Assembly: GCA_016710335.1 (NCBI GenBank) | Contig: JADJXQ010000007.1 | Location: forward strand, 124,001 to 188,000 | Direction of reading: 5' to 3' | Length of the DNA stretch: 64,000 nt | Source: Rhodospirillales bacterium | GTDB lineage: Bacteria; Pseudomonadota; Alphaproteobacteria; Rhodospirillales; Defluviicoccaceae | Shown: positions 24,407 through 32,833 of the stretch, piece after piece | Layout of the letters: the number at the start of each line of letters is the position of its first letter | Position numbering within the stretch: the stretch's first letter is position 1 | Position numbers and translations under genes: made by a program | The notes under the pieces: generated by a model | Seen by the model: the letters and a program-made list of their open reading frames with translations, nothing else | Told to the model about the DNA's origin: nothing | Database searches by the model: none

Positions 24407-25309
24407 TTAACGGCGGACGGTGCGCGGATCAAGGGCGTCGCGCAAACCGTCGCCGAGAAAGTTGAGCGCGATGACGGTGACGAAGATCATCAGCCCCGGA
24501 TAGACCGCGAGCGCAGGCTCGGACCAGATCAATTCCTGGGCGTTGGTGAGCAGGTTGCCCCAGCTCGGAACCGGCGGCTGGATGCCGAGGCCGAGGAAGC
24601 TCAAGACCGACTCGAGGAGGATCATGTTGCCGGCCGCCAGGGTAGCGGCGACGATGACGGTGGAGATCAGGTTGGGAAGGATGTGCACCATCATGATCCG
24701 CAGCTTGCCGGCGCCCAGCGCGCGAGCCGACAGGACGAACAGGCGTTCCCGCAGAGCGAGGGCGGAACCACGCACCAGGCGGGCGACGGTGGTCCAGCCG
24801 ACCAGCGACACGATGGCGACGATGCGGTAGAGGCTTATGTCCTCGGATGCCGCGGCGCCGGGCGGCAACCCCACTTTCTCCAGGTCCACCGCCGCCAGGA
24901 CGATGAGCAGCGGCAGCACCGGCAGGGCGATCACGCCATCGGTGATGCGCATCAGGATGCTGTCGAGACGCCCGCCGTAGAAGCCGGCGACGAGGCCGAT
25001 GGCGGTCCCTACCGCCGCCGACAACAGCGCCGCCGCGACGCCGACGATGAGCGACACGCGCCCGCCGTAGAGCAGCCGCACCAGCACGTCGCGGCCGAGT
25101 TCGTCGGTTCCGAGCGGGTGGTGAAGCGACGGCAGGGCGAAGCGGTTGAACAGGTCGACGCTCTTGGCATCGACCGCCAGCGCCGCCTCCACCAACGGCG
25201 CGGACGCGGCTCCGACCGCCAGCAACGCCAGAACGACTGCACTGGCGACGCCCAGCCGGTGCCGGGTGAAGCGGCGCAGCCCCAAGGCGACCGGCCCGGC
25301 CGCGCTCAC
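24407..25309 (-). CDS. ABC oligopeptide-type permease, DppC-like
   Basis: A 300-residue inner-membrane subunit. The N-terminal helix (LGVASAVVLALLAVGAASAP), the family block LGTDELGRDVLVRLLYGGRVSL and the EAA loop (SARALGAGKLRIMMVHILPN) identify a DppC/OppC permease. The end (VIALNFLGDGLRDALDPRT) is also standard. GTG start overlaps the DppB-like stop by 4 bases. Substrate could be a peptide, nickel or a glycoside; no binding protein or ATPase gene is adjacent. Confidence 0.93.
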   Translation of the reverse strand: MSAAGPVALGLRRFTRHRLGVASAVVLALLAVGAASAPLVEAALAVDAKSVDLFNRFALPSLHHPLGTDELGRDVLVRLLYGGRVSLIVGVAAALLSAAVGTAIGLVAGFYGGRLDSILMRITDGVIALPVLPLLIVLAAVDLEKVGLPPGAAASEDISLYRIVAIVSLVGWTTVARLVRGSALALRERLFVLSARALGAGKLRIMMVHILPNLISTVIVAATLAAGNMILLESVLSFLGLGIQPPVPSWGNLLTNAQELIWSEPALAVYPGLMIFVTVIALNFLGDGLRDALDPRTVRR

Positions 25310-26271
25310 GCCTCGACCTCGCGGAGCGAGAGACGCGGGTCGAGCCAGACGTAGGCGAAATCGGCGAGCAGGTTGCCGAAGAGGGTGACTACGGTCGCGA
25401 ACAGCAGGGCGACCAACGCCAGGTTGAAGTCGTTGCCCATGATCGCGTCGAAGATCAGCTTGCCCATGCCCGGATAGGCGAAGATGGTCTCTGTCACCAG
25501 CGCCCCCGAGAACAGCGTGCCAAAGTCCAGCGCGAGAATGGTCGCCACCGGGATCATGGCATTGCGGAGCGCGTGGGCGACGACGACCCGCCCCTCCGCT
25601 AGGCCCTTGGCGCGGGCCGTCCGGATGTGGTCTTGGCGCAAGGTGTCGATCATTGCCGCGCGGGCGTACCGGATGTGCGACCCGACGCTGGCCAGGGTCA
25701 GGCTCAACACCGGCAAGGCGAGAAACCGGAGTTGGTCGGCGAGGCCGCCGGCGCCGACCGTGCCCATGCCGCCGGCCGGCAGCCATCCGAGGATGACGGC
25801 GAACACCATGATGAGCAGCAACGCCAGCCAGAACGATGGCACCGAAATGCCGGCGAAGGCGACGATGTTGACCACATAGTCGAAGCGCGAATAGGGGCGA
25901 GCGGCGGCGGCGAAGCCAGCCGGCAGCGCCAGCGCCACCGACAGCGCCAGGCTCGCCCCCATCAGCACGGCGGTGTTGCCGATCGCCGGCATGAGCACAT
26001 CCAAGACCGGCGCGGCGTGGAGGCGCGAATAGCCGAAATCGCCGCCCACGGCATCGGCAAGCCAGTGGGCATACCTCTCGAAGATCGGCCGATCGAGCCC
26101 GTAGAGGGCGCGCAGGCTCGCCGCATCCTCCGAGGTCACGCGCGGATCGGCGCTGATCATCAGGTCGACCGGATCGCCCGGCATCAGCCCGATGAGGGCG
26201 TAGACCGCGAACGACATGACGATCAGGATCAATCCGGACTGCAGCAGGCGCAGGACGAGGTAGCGGACCAT
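25306..26271 (-). CDS. ABC oligopeptide-type permease, DppB-like
   Basis: A 321-residue permease with six membrane segments. The N-terminus MVRYLVLRLLQSGLILIVMSF and LMPGDPVDLM are DppB/OppB hallmarks. The EAA loop (IRTARAKGLAEGRVVVAHALRNAMIP) contacts the ATPase. LGYDRP-like ALYGLDRPIFERYAHWL is present. It pairs with the DppC-like subunit downstream. The gene upstream is a Tat-exported aldo/keto reductase, so this is not the usual SBP-B-C-D-F operon. Confidence 0.93.
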   Translation of the reverse strand: MVRYLVLRLLQSGLILIVMSFAVYALIGLMPGDPVDLMISADPRVTSEDAASLRALYGLDRPIFERYAHWLADAVGGDFGYSRLHAAPVLDVLMPAIGNTAVLMGASLALSVALALPAGFAAAARPYSRFDYVVNIVAFAGISVPSFWLALLLIMVFAVILGWLPAGGMGTVGAGGLADQLRFLALPVLSLTLASVGSHIRYARAAMIDTLRQDHIRTARAKGLAEGRVVVAHALRNAMIPVATILALDFGTLFSGALVTETIFAYPGMGKLIFDAIMGNDFNLALVALLFATVVTLFGNLLADFAYVWLDPRLSLREVEA

Positions 26272-26314
26272 GCAGGAAGAGGTTTAGCAGGCACGGATGG
26301 TTCGCGACAACGGC

Positions 26315-27250
26315 CTACAGGCTCTCCACGTACTGGACCATGCGCCGGCGGGCGGCGGCGTCGGGGAGGCGGCCGTAGGCGGCGCCCATGTTCTCCAGCA
26401 TGTGGTCCACGCGCGACGTGGCGGGGATGGCGCAGGTGACGGCAGGGTGCGAGACGATGAATTTGAGAAAGAACTGCGCCCAGTTCCGGCAATCGAAGTC
26501 CGCCGCCCACGGCGGCAGCGGATGGCGCTCGAACCGCTCGAATAGGGCGCCGCGGCGGAACGGCCGGTTGATGATCACGCCCAGCCCACGCTCGGCCGCA
26601 AACGGCAGGAGCCGCTCCTCCGCCTCGCGGTCGAGGATGTTGTAAGTGAACTGCACGCAATCGACGGGCTGGGTGGCCATGATCGACAGCATCTCGTCGT
26701 GGCGGCGGCCGTGGGAGGTGGTGATCCCGATATGTCGGATGCGACCCTCGGCCTTCCAGCGCACGAGCGTCTCCAGATGGGCCTCCCAGTCGAGGAGGTT
26801 GTGGATCTGCATGAGATCGAAACGCGGCACGCCCCACAGGTCCTGGGACGCTTCCATCTGGCGGACGCCCAACCATTGGGAGACCGTCCACACCTTGGTC
26901 GCGGCGAACAGCGATTCGGTGTTCTCAATGCGCTTCAGGCAGTAGCCGATCACCGCCTCGGAGGTGCCGTACATGGGCGACGAGTCGATCACCCCGCCTC
27001 CGCGGTCGAAGAATGCCTGCAATACCGCGATGCGGTCGTCTCGAAGCCGCGGATCGTAACCGACGTTGAAGGTGATCCAGGAGCCCATGCCGATCACCGG
27101 CACCCGCACGCCGCTCACGGGGATGACGCGCGTCAGGGCCGTCGGCCCGGTCGCGACTGCGCCCGCCGGCCGCAGCCCCCCGGCCGCCGCAGCAGCCGCC
27201 GCCGAGGCCAGGAAAGTGCGGCGGCTGAGGCCAACTTCGTATGCGACCAT
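26315..27250 (-). CDS. Tat-exported aldo/keto reductase
   Basis: A 311-residue protein with a twin-arginine signal (LSRRTFLASAAAAAAAGG) followed by an aldo/keto reductase barrel. The catalytic Tyr is probably in VIDSSPMYGTSEAVIG, with Asp and Lys in GVIDSS and AATKVW and a His in LMQIHNLLDW. The NADPH-binding end includes AIPATSRVDHMLENM. Cofactor-bound folding in the cytoplasm would explain Tat export. It lies 28 bases downstream of the Ca/Na exchanger gene and upstream of the permease pair. Confidence 0.9.
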   Translation of the reverse strand: MVAYEVGLSRRTFLASAAAAAAAGGLRPAGAVATGPTALTRVIPVSGVRVPVIGMGSWITFNVGYDPRLRDDRIAVLQAFFDRGGGVIDSSPMYGTSEAVIGYCLKRIENTESLFAATKVWTVSQWLGVRQMEASQDLWGVPRFDLMQIHNLLDWEAHLETLVRWKAEGRIRHIGITTSHGRRHDEMLSIMATQPVDCVQFTYNILDREAEERLLPFAAERGLGVIINRPFRRGALFERFERHPLPPWAADFDCRNWAQFFLKFIVSHPAVTCAIPATSRVDHMLENMGAAYGRLPDAAARRRMVQYVESL

Positions 27251-27277
27251 CGCCCGATCTCCCGGTGCGCGAATACC

Positions 27278-28240
27278 CTATGGTCGGAGTGCGTCGCCGA
27301 CAAGATAAGTGATGTAGGCGGCGTATGAGGCGACCAGAACCACTCCTTCAAGGCGAGCGAGACTGCGACCGCTCAGTGAAAAGATCAGCAGCAGTACCGT
27401 CGCTGCGACCATCACCCAGATGTCCACCCCGGCAAGCTCGGGCGGCACTGCAATCGGCTGCACGATGGCGGTGACCCCGAGAATGGCGAAGACGTTGTAG
27501 ATATTGCTGCCAACCACGTTGCCGAAGGCGACGTCCGGCTGCCGGCGAATGGCAGCCATCACCGACGTCACCAGTTCGGGCAGAGAGGTGCCGACAGCGA
27601 CGATGGTCAACCCGACGAGGGTCTCCGAAACGCCGGCGGCGGACGCGAGCGCGATGCCGGCATCGACCAGAAAATCGGCGCCGATCAGGATGCCGAACAA
27701 ACCGCCGACCAGCAACGCGAAAGCCACCCAAAGACGCTTCGGCGACGGTTCCGCCGCACTCGCTTCGGCCTCATGCATGGCTGCCGATGCATCGTGCGAC
27801 GTCCGCTCCCTGAGATACGTAAACAACACGTAGGCGGACAAGAGCACCACCAGGGCGGCGCCGGTCATCCGGTCGAGAGCGCCGATGAGAACGATGACGA
27901 CGCACACCCCGGCCGCCAGCAGCATGACGGTTCCGTCGCGAAACAGCGCCTCCCGCGATGCTCGCATCGGGTGGATCAGCGCAGCGGTCCCGAGAATGAG
28001 CAGGATGTTGGCGATGTTGCTGCCGACCACGTTGCCGAGCGCGATGCCGGGCGATCCGGCAAGCGCCGCCTGCACGCTGGTCAGCATCTCCGGCGTTGAC
28101 GTGCCAAAGCCGACGAGCGTCAGCCCGATGAGCAGCGGTGATACCCCCATCCGGCGGGCGACGGCGACGGCTCCGCGCACCAGCGAGTCGCCGCCAACGA
28201 CGAGCAGGATCAGACCGGCAAGAAGCTCAACGTAGATCAT
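27278..28240 (-). CDS. Calcium/sodium antiporter, YrbG-like
   Basis: A 320-residue CaCA-family exchanger with ten hydrophobic helices in two inverted halves. The alpha repeats are GFGTSTPEMLTSVQAALAG...GNVVGSNIANILLILG and AVGTSLPELVTSVMAAIR...GNVVGSNIYNVFAILG, each with the ion-binding Glu and Asn. A cytoplasmic loop of about 25 residues (RERTSHDASAAMHEAEAS) separates the halves. Role: calcium extrusion using sodium or protons. Confidence 0.93.
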   Translation of the reverse strand: MIYVELLAGLILLVVGGDSLVRGAVAVARRMGVSPLLIGLTLVGFGTSTPEMLTSVQAALAGSPGIALGNVVGSNIANILLILGTAALIHPMRASREALFRDGTVMLLAAGVCVVIVLIGALDRMTGAALVVLLSAYVLFTYLRERTSHDASAAMHEAEASAAEPSPKRLWVAFALLVGGLFGILIGADFLVDAGIALASAAGVSETLVGLTIVAVGTSLPELVTSVMAAIRRQPDVAFGNVVGSNIYNVFAILGVTAIVQPIAVPPELAGVDIWVMVAATVLLLIFSLSGRSLARLEGVVLVASYAAYITYLVGDALRP

Positions 28241-28458
28241 GGACGCTGCCCCGCGTGTAGGTGACGAAGGCTCTTCATGCGACGTGCGCCCACAGGAACC
28301 ATAGGCCGGGCCGGACCGTTACGGGGGCGTCGTTTAAGGCGGAACGGTAGGCGCCGTCGCAGTAGCATCTACACGGCCGGCTGCATAGAAGGCCCTGGAA
28401 CCGGCGGGAGAGATGCACGTCATTCCGGAAGATCATCGGTCCCCGTGTTAGAACGCCA

Positions 28459-29838
28459 TCACCGTCGTTCGGCGGCGACCAAAGCATTCACGGCCTCCAT
28501 GTAGCGATCCATGTCGAACTTGCGTTTGAGGCCGCCCGCGTTCATGTAGCGGACCTTGCCGAACACGGGCCGCTCCGTCCAGGCCCGGTCATGCAGACCG
28601 AAACACCATGCGATGTTGGCGTAGGAGTTCGCGTCGCGGCCGTCGAGGAAGTATTTGTTGTTGAGCGCCAAAGCGGTCGAGAACGCAGCTTCGGGAGTAG
28701 GCGACCACTCCAGGATCTTCTTTGCCCAGTACATGCGCATGTAGTTGTGCATAAATCCGGTGTGGACCATTTCCCGCATCGCCGCGTTCCAGTAGGGATC
28801 GTGGGTGGCGGCCGCTTCCAGGTCCGGAGTTGCGTAAACATGGTCGCGGCGGTCGGCTGCGTGCCGTCGCAGCGTTTCGCGCGCCCAGGGCGGCAGCGAC
28901 TCATATCGGTCGTAGTGAGGCTGGAAGCGCACATAATTGCAGGACAATTCGCGGCGTACGATCAACTCCTCCAGATACGCCGCCCTGTCCTCCATCCGCC
29001 CTGCCGCCTCGCGGCCCGCGAGCGCCACCTCCGCCGGCGCGACGTGTCCGAAGTGCAGGTACGGGCTCATGAATGAGCACTGCCAATCGGCGGGCTCGTT
29101 GCGGCCTTCCGCATAACCGGCGAGCCGGTCGTTCAGGAATGACCTGAGGCGCGCTCGGGCTTCGCCGGTGCCGCCGGTGAACCGTCGGACAGGCCGCACG
29201 CTGTCATCGACCCCGAGAGACGCCACCGCACGCGGGACGTCTGCAAGGTCGATGTCGCTGGCGAGGCCGATGTCGACGGACGGCCGATCCGGCGCCCGAT
29301 CTGCGTGCTCTGGCGCTGCAATGAAATGGTCCCGGTGCCTCAGGATCTTCGGGCGGATGGTGCGGGCGGCGTGCTCGCTCTTGCTCGACACCAGTTCAAC
29401 CGGCACCACCACGTCGTGCTCCACCTGGACCACCGCGCAGCGCGCCTGTTCGGCAACCCGCTGCCGCCACGCCCGCTGGTGACGCAGGTAGCCGCAGTCA
29501 CAGACCACGAGCGCTGCGTCTCCGGCCAGAGCCAGCGCCACCGCGTCGGGGCTGCCTGTCCTGACCACGAAGCCGATGCCGCGCTCCCGCAACCGTGCCG
29601 TCACGTCCTGGAGGCCCTGCAGCATGAAGGTGTAGTGGCGGGCGTTGGCGTCCGGGTAGTCGGCGGTGAGGCCGAACCCGACGACGATCGGAAGCCGCCG
29701 CTCGTTCGCTTCGCGGACGGCGAGATCGAGGGCGAGGTTGCCGGAGGCGCGCTGCGATTGCTGCATCCAGTAGAGAACGTATGCGCCGTCCCGCACGCCG
29801 CGTTCGTTGAGGCGCATCACGCGTTGCGGATCAATCAT
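28459..29838 (-). CDS. phr: Class II CPD photolyase
   Basis: A 459-residue DNA repair flavoprotein that splits cyclobutane pyrimidine dimers with light. Class II features: the N-terminal VLYWMQQSQRASGNLAL; YLEELIVRRELSCNYVRF; the FAD-binding WAKKILEWSPTPEAAF; LNNKYFLDGRDANSYANIAW; and the near-universal C-terminal block FGKVRYMNAGGLKRKFD. Class II enzymes are less common in bacteria than class I. Start ATG 29838; Met8 is a possible alternative. Single gene, divergent from the fasciclin gene. Confidence 0.96.
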   Translation of the reverse strand: MIDPQRVMRLNERGVRDGAYVLYWMQQSQRASGNLALDLAVREANERRLPIVVGFGLTADYPDANARHYTFMLQGLQDVTARLRERGIGFVVRTGSPDAVALALAGDAALVVCDCGYLRHQRAWRQRVAEQARCAVVQVEHDVVVPVELVSSKSEHAARTIRPKILRHRDHFIAAPEHADRAPDRPSVDIGLASDIDLADVPRAVASLGVDDSVRPVRRFTGGTGEARARLRSFLNDRLAGYAEGRNEPADWQCSFMSPYLHFGHVAPAEVALAGREAAGRMEDRAAYLEELIVRRELSCNYVRFQPHYDRYESLPPWARETLRRHAADRRDHVYATPDLEAAATHDPYWNAAMREMVHTGFMHNYMRMYWAKKILEWSPTPEAAFSTALALNNKYFLDGRDANSYANIAWCFGLHDRAWTERPVFGKVRYMNAGGLKRKFDMDRYMEAVNALVAAERR

Positions 29839-30011
29839 GAACAGCCCCGAAGTTTGAACCGATCACGAGTACGAGGACCCCGGTGCCTCGGATCGATCCA
29901 GGCTCAGGCGGCTTTGCGGCGCCTTCGCAATTACGGTCAGTCAAGCGAAGATCCGGTGCCGGCGTCGGGCCGTATCCCCCTCACTACCAACCAACACCCT
30001 GGAGACAAAAC

Positions 30012-30521
30012 ATGCGCTTTACCCGTACCCCCAAGATCGTGCTGATGGCGGCCGTCGTAGCCGTCGGCAGTTGGTTCGCGACCGAGGCGCCGAGGGCGAT
30101 GAGCCACGGCAAGGACATCGTCGAGACGGCCGCCGGAGCCGAACAGTTCAGCACGCTGGTGACGGCCGTCAAGGAAGCCGGGTTGGTGGACACGCTGAAG
30201 GGCGAAGGCCCGTTCACGGTGTTCGCACCGACTAACGAAGCATTCGCGGCGCTGCCGGCCGGCACCGTCGACCAACTCCTCAAGCCGGAAAACAGGGACA
30301 AGCTGGTTTCGCTCCTGACGTATCACGTCGTGCCCGGGAAGATTACGTCCAGCGACATCAAGGGCAAGACCGCAATGGTGGAGTCCGTCGAAGGCTCGAC
30401 GCTGAGCGTCGATGCGACGGATGGCGTGCACGTCGACGACGCCAAGGTGGTCAAGGCCGACATCGAAGCCTCGAACGGCGTCATCCATGCCATCGACACG
30501 GTCTTGATGCCGAAAAACTAA
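30012..30521 (+). CDS. Exported fasciclin-domain protein
   Basis: A 169-residue protein with a signal sequence (KIVLMAAVVAVGSWFATEAPRA) and one FAS1 domain with both conserved boxes: GPFTVFAPTNEAFAALPAG (H1) and the H2 region IEASNGVIHAIDTVLMP. LLTYHVVPGKI is the intervening YH motif. FAS1 proteins mediate adhesion to matrix or surfaces. ATG 30012 follows GGAGAC. It stands alone and ends in a good terminator. Confidence 0.95.
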   Translation: MRFTRTPKIVLMAAVVAVGSWFATEAPRAMSHGKDIVETAAGAEQFSTLVTAVKEAGLVDTLKGEGPFTVFAPTNEAFAALPAGTVDQLLKPENRDKLVSLLTYHVVPGKITSSDIKGKTAMVESVEGSTLSVDATDGVHVDDAKVVKADIEASNGVIHAIDTVLMPKN

Positions 30522-30543
30522 AGCCCCCCGAAGTCAGCATCCG

Positions 30544-30573
30544 GGCCCGGCGCTCGAAGGCGCCGGGCCTTCT
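30544..30573 (+). terminator. Terminator of the fasciclin gene
   Basis: A 10-bp perfect stem GGCCCGGCGC / GCGCCGGGCC with a 6-base loop is followed by TTCT. It lies about 20 bases after the stop and just before the convergent Nudix gene. Confidence 0.75.
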
Positions 30574-30583
30574 GCATCCGGAC

Positions 30584-31138
30584 TCATGGAAGCTGGCGCG
30601 GCGAAGCGACGCTTCCGTCGCAAATGTGAAACCACGGCCCGGCTCCGGCACGAAACCTGCCGAGCGCCCACGACACGCTGGGGAACGCCAGCTTATCCCA
30701 TGGCACGTCTTCCCACGCGAACAGGCGCGCATCGAGGCTTTCTTCGCCGGCGGCATGGTCGGGTGCGGTCATCGGCGCCCGGTAGAACATATGCACCTGG
30801 CTGATGTGTGGAATCTCGTAGACGCCGAGAAGGTCCTCCACCACGACGCGCGCCCGAGCCTCTTCCCACACCTCGCGCGCCGCACCCTCGGCGGTGCTCT
30901 CGCCTAGCTCCATGAATCCGGCCGGTATGGTCCACGTGCCGTAGCGCGGTTCGATCGCTCGCCGGCAGAGAAGCACCGCATCGCGCCACATACAGATCGC
31001 GCCCACCACGATCTTGGGGTTCGCGTACTCGATGTAGCCGCAGTCGGGACAGATCAGACGGGTCCGGTTGTCGCCTTCCGGTACAGCCTTGACGGAGGGG
31101 CCTACGCTCTGCAAGGCGTTCTTGGGGTTCTCGGTCAT
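30584..31138 (-). CDS. Nudix hydrolase with N-terminal zinc ribbon
   Basis: A 184-residue protein. The N-terminal LICPDCGYIEYANPKIVVG is the half-ribbon common in NUDIX proteins related to NudC. The Nudix box GFMELGESTAEGAAREVWEEA fits Gx5Ex7REUxEE with all catalytic glutamates. The substrate is a nucleoside diphosphate derivative that cannot be specified; ADP-ribose or NADH-like compounds are usual for this subgroup. Single gene. Confidence 0.9.
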   Translation of the reverse strand: MTENPKNALQSVGPSVKAVPEGDNRTRLICPDCGYIEYANPKIVVGAICMWRDAVLLCRRAIEPRYGTWTIPAGFMELGESTAEGAAREVWEEARARVVVEDLLGVYEIPHISQVHMFYRAPMTAPDHAAGEESLDARLFAWEDVPWDKLAFPSVSWALGRFRAGAGPWFHICDGSVASPRQLP

Positions 31139-31347
31139 CCGGCGAGTGTGCCGCCCCTCCGGACATCAGGCAACCCCAAGCTTCGGCTCAGCCACGATCG
31201 GCTTACGCCACAAGATGCCGGTTTCGCAGAGACATTGCCAACAACCCGCCCGACCCGGCGGGCGCTCCTTCGGAACTTTCCTGCTATAATCGAATTGACC
31301 CCGACGTCAGCTTCGAGGCTCCCGACCCGGAACAGCACGGTGTTGCC

Positions 31348-31881
31348 ATGGGAGAGTTCTTAAACATCCATCAGCGCGTCCCCAGCCCCAGCGAGCGCGT
31401 ATGCACCGAGGTTTGCGCCGCGGCGCGCGCCCTCGATCTCAAGGAATTCGACTACTTCCGCCTGGCCTACCGTCGCTGGTTCGGTCAACAACCCCATGAA
31501 CACGCGTTGGAAGCGACGTTCGTCGACTACATGCTGCGCCAGGTGGTGCCGCCGTGGGTGCGTCACTTGAACCGCATCGTGCTGGAACAGCATGGGGACG
31601 GCTCGCTCGATCCGGAAGCCCTCGGCGCCGGACGATATCGCGACCGCATGCGGTGCCACCCCCGCGGCCGACTCTACGTGTCGCTGATGATGGCGGCATG
31701 GCTGGTGCTGTTTTCAACGCTGCTGCTGGACGTGTCCCGCCCGTCGGCGCCCGTAGCGATGCAGCCCGGTTGCTCCGAGACCAGCGGCTCGCCGTTCTTC
31801 GACTCTTGGGTTCGAATGATCGCCGGCAAGGACGCCGCTCCCTGCACCCGGCCGCCCATCGATCGTCGCCGCCCGATGTAA
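31348..31881 (+). CDS. Hypothetical membrane-anchored protein
   Basis: A 177-residue protein not recognised. Residues 1-105 are soluble and rich in aromatic/charged residues (KEFDYFRLAYRRWFGQQP, WVRHLNRIVLEQH). A single hydrophobic segment follows (LYVSLMMAAWLVLFSTLLLDV), then a 45-residue tail with two cysteines (QPGCSETS, AAPCTRPP) probably in the periplasm. N-in/C-out topology is inferred from the arginine-rich segment before the helix. Confidence 0.65.
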   Translation: MGEFLNIHQRVPSPSERVCTEVCAAARALDLKEFDYFRLAYRRWFGQQPHEHALEATFVDYMLRQVVPPWVRHLNRIVLEQHGDGSLDPEALGAGRYRDRMRCHPRGRLYVSLMMAAWLVLFSTLLLDVSRPSAPVAMQPGCSETSGSPFFDSWVRMIAGKDAAPCTRPPIDRRRPM

Positions 31882-31925
31882 GGGAGCGGCGTCATCGACC
31901 GCGGCGGGCCAATCCAATGTGCCGG

Positions 31926-32156
31926 TCAGGAGCGCTTCCGCATGGTAATGGTGAACACGCCATTCTCCTCGCGGCTGTCGACAAGGACATGGCCGGCGCT
32001 GTCGCAGAAGCTCGCAAAATCCTTCGGCGCCGCTGTGTCGGTGGCCAGCACCGCCAGGGTCTCGCCGACCTCCAGCGACCGCATCGCCTTCTTGGCGCGC
32101 AGCACCGGCAGCGGGCACTGCAGCCCCCGAACATCAAGAACGGTGTGATCCGCCAC
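31926..32156 (-). CDS. tusA: TusA-family sulfur carrier protein
   Basis: A 76-residue protein with the TusA motif VLDVRGLQCPLPVLRAKKAM; Cys14 carries persulfide sulfur for transfer in tRNA thiolation or in sulfide/thiosulfate metabolism. Start GTG 32156 is preceded by GGAGAGA and fits the family N-terminus. It is divergent from the persulfide-sensor-like ArsR gene at 32454, which suggests a role in sulfide handling. Confidence 0.92.
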   Translation of the reverse strand: MADHTVLDVRGLQCPLPVLRAKKAMRSLEVGETLAVLATDTAAPKDFASFCDSAGHVLVDSREENGVFTITMRKRS

Positions 32157-32453
32157 GTCTGTCTCTCCTTTCCGCACTCTTCCGCCGACTCCACCTTTGG
32201 CACGGCGCTGAAGCCGATGTTCGTTCGCGTTATCCGGCCTAGCCGCACCCTCCGCAAACGCTGCGCAAGCCCCCCTCGACGACTGACCGGCACAACGGGA
32301 GGGTGAGGTTTTGCGCGGCTGCCGGCGATAGTCCATCCGTCGGACGTAATAGCGGTTGATTATACGCACCCATCTGAAGAAAGTAGGCTGGCTTGCTTCG
32401 CTTGATTAGCCTATCCTAAACTTAAGCGATGGGCGGGGAACGGGAAACCGGCA
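32157..32453. other. 297-bp divergent promoter region
   Basis: Shared upstream region of tusA (leftward) and the ArsR-type regulator (rightward). Apart from the imperfect palindrome listed separately, no gene or RNA structure is apparent. Confidence 0.5.
32400..32427. promoter_or_regulatory. Candidate regulator operator
   Basis: GCTTGATTAG and CTAAACTTAAGC form an imperfect inverted repeat ending 26 bases before the regulator ATG, in an AT-rich patch unlike the surrounding sequence. Plausible autoregulatory site. Confidence 0.4.
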
Positions 32454-32822
32454 ATGAAATCTGCAGATCTCCACGCCAGCGCGCTGCGCGCGAGCGCGCT
32501 TCTAAAGGCCATGGGCAACGCTCACCGGCTGATGATCCTGTGCCAGCTTGCCGAGGGTGAGCGCTCTGTCGGCGAACTGGAGCGGATCGTCGGCCTCAGC
32601 CAGTCGGCTTTGTCCCAGCACCTCGCCCGCCTGCGGCGGGACGCCCTCGTGACGACCCGTCGCTCGGCGCAAACCATCTATTACTCGTTGGCCGGCCCCG
32701 AGGCGCGCGTCATCATCGAGAGCCTCTATGATCTGTACTGCCGCGCAGCGGTCAATCCGCCGATGCCGGAGCACCGGCTTGAAGACGTTGATCGCGAAGA
32801 AAGCGTGGCCGCTGGTTCGTGA
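32454..32822 (+). CDS. ArsR-family regulator, SqrR/BigR persulfide-sensor type
   Basis: A 122-residue winged-helix protein. Its only two cysteines are Cys30 (LMILCQL) and Cys96 (LYDLYCR). Their spacing of 66 residues equals that of the persulfide-sensing Cys pair in SqrR (41/107) and BigR (42/108), which form a tetrasulfide link to derepress sulfide-oxidation genes. The recognition helix is VGLSQSALSQHLARLRRD. Family rule plus divergent tusA support a sulfide-responsive repressor. The aminotransferase gene overlaps its stop. Confidence 0.87.
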   Translation: MKSADLHASALRASALLKAMGNAHRLMILCQLAEGERSVGELERIVGLSQSALSQHLARLRRDALVTTRRSAQTIYYSLAGPEARVIIESLYDLYCRAAVNPPMPEHRLEDVDREESVAAGS

Positions 32823-32833
32823 GCCGCATCGCC

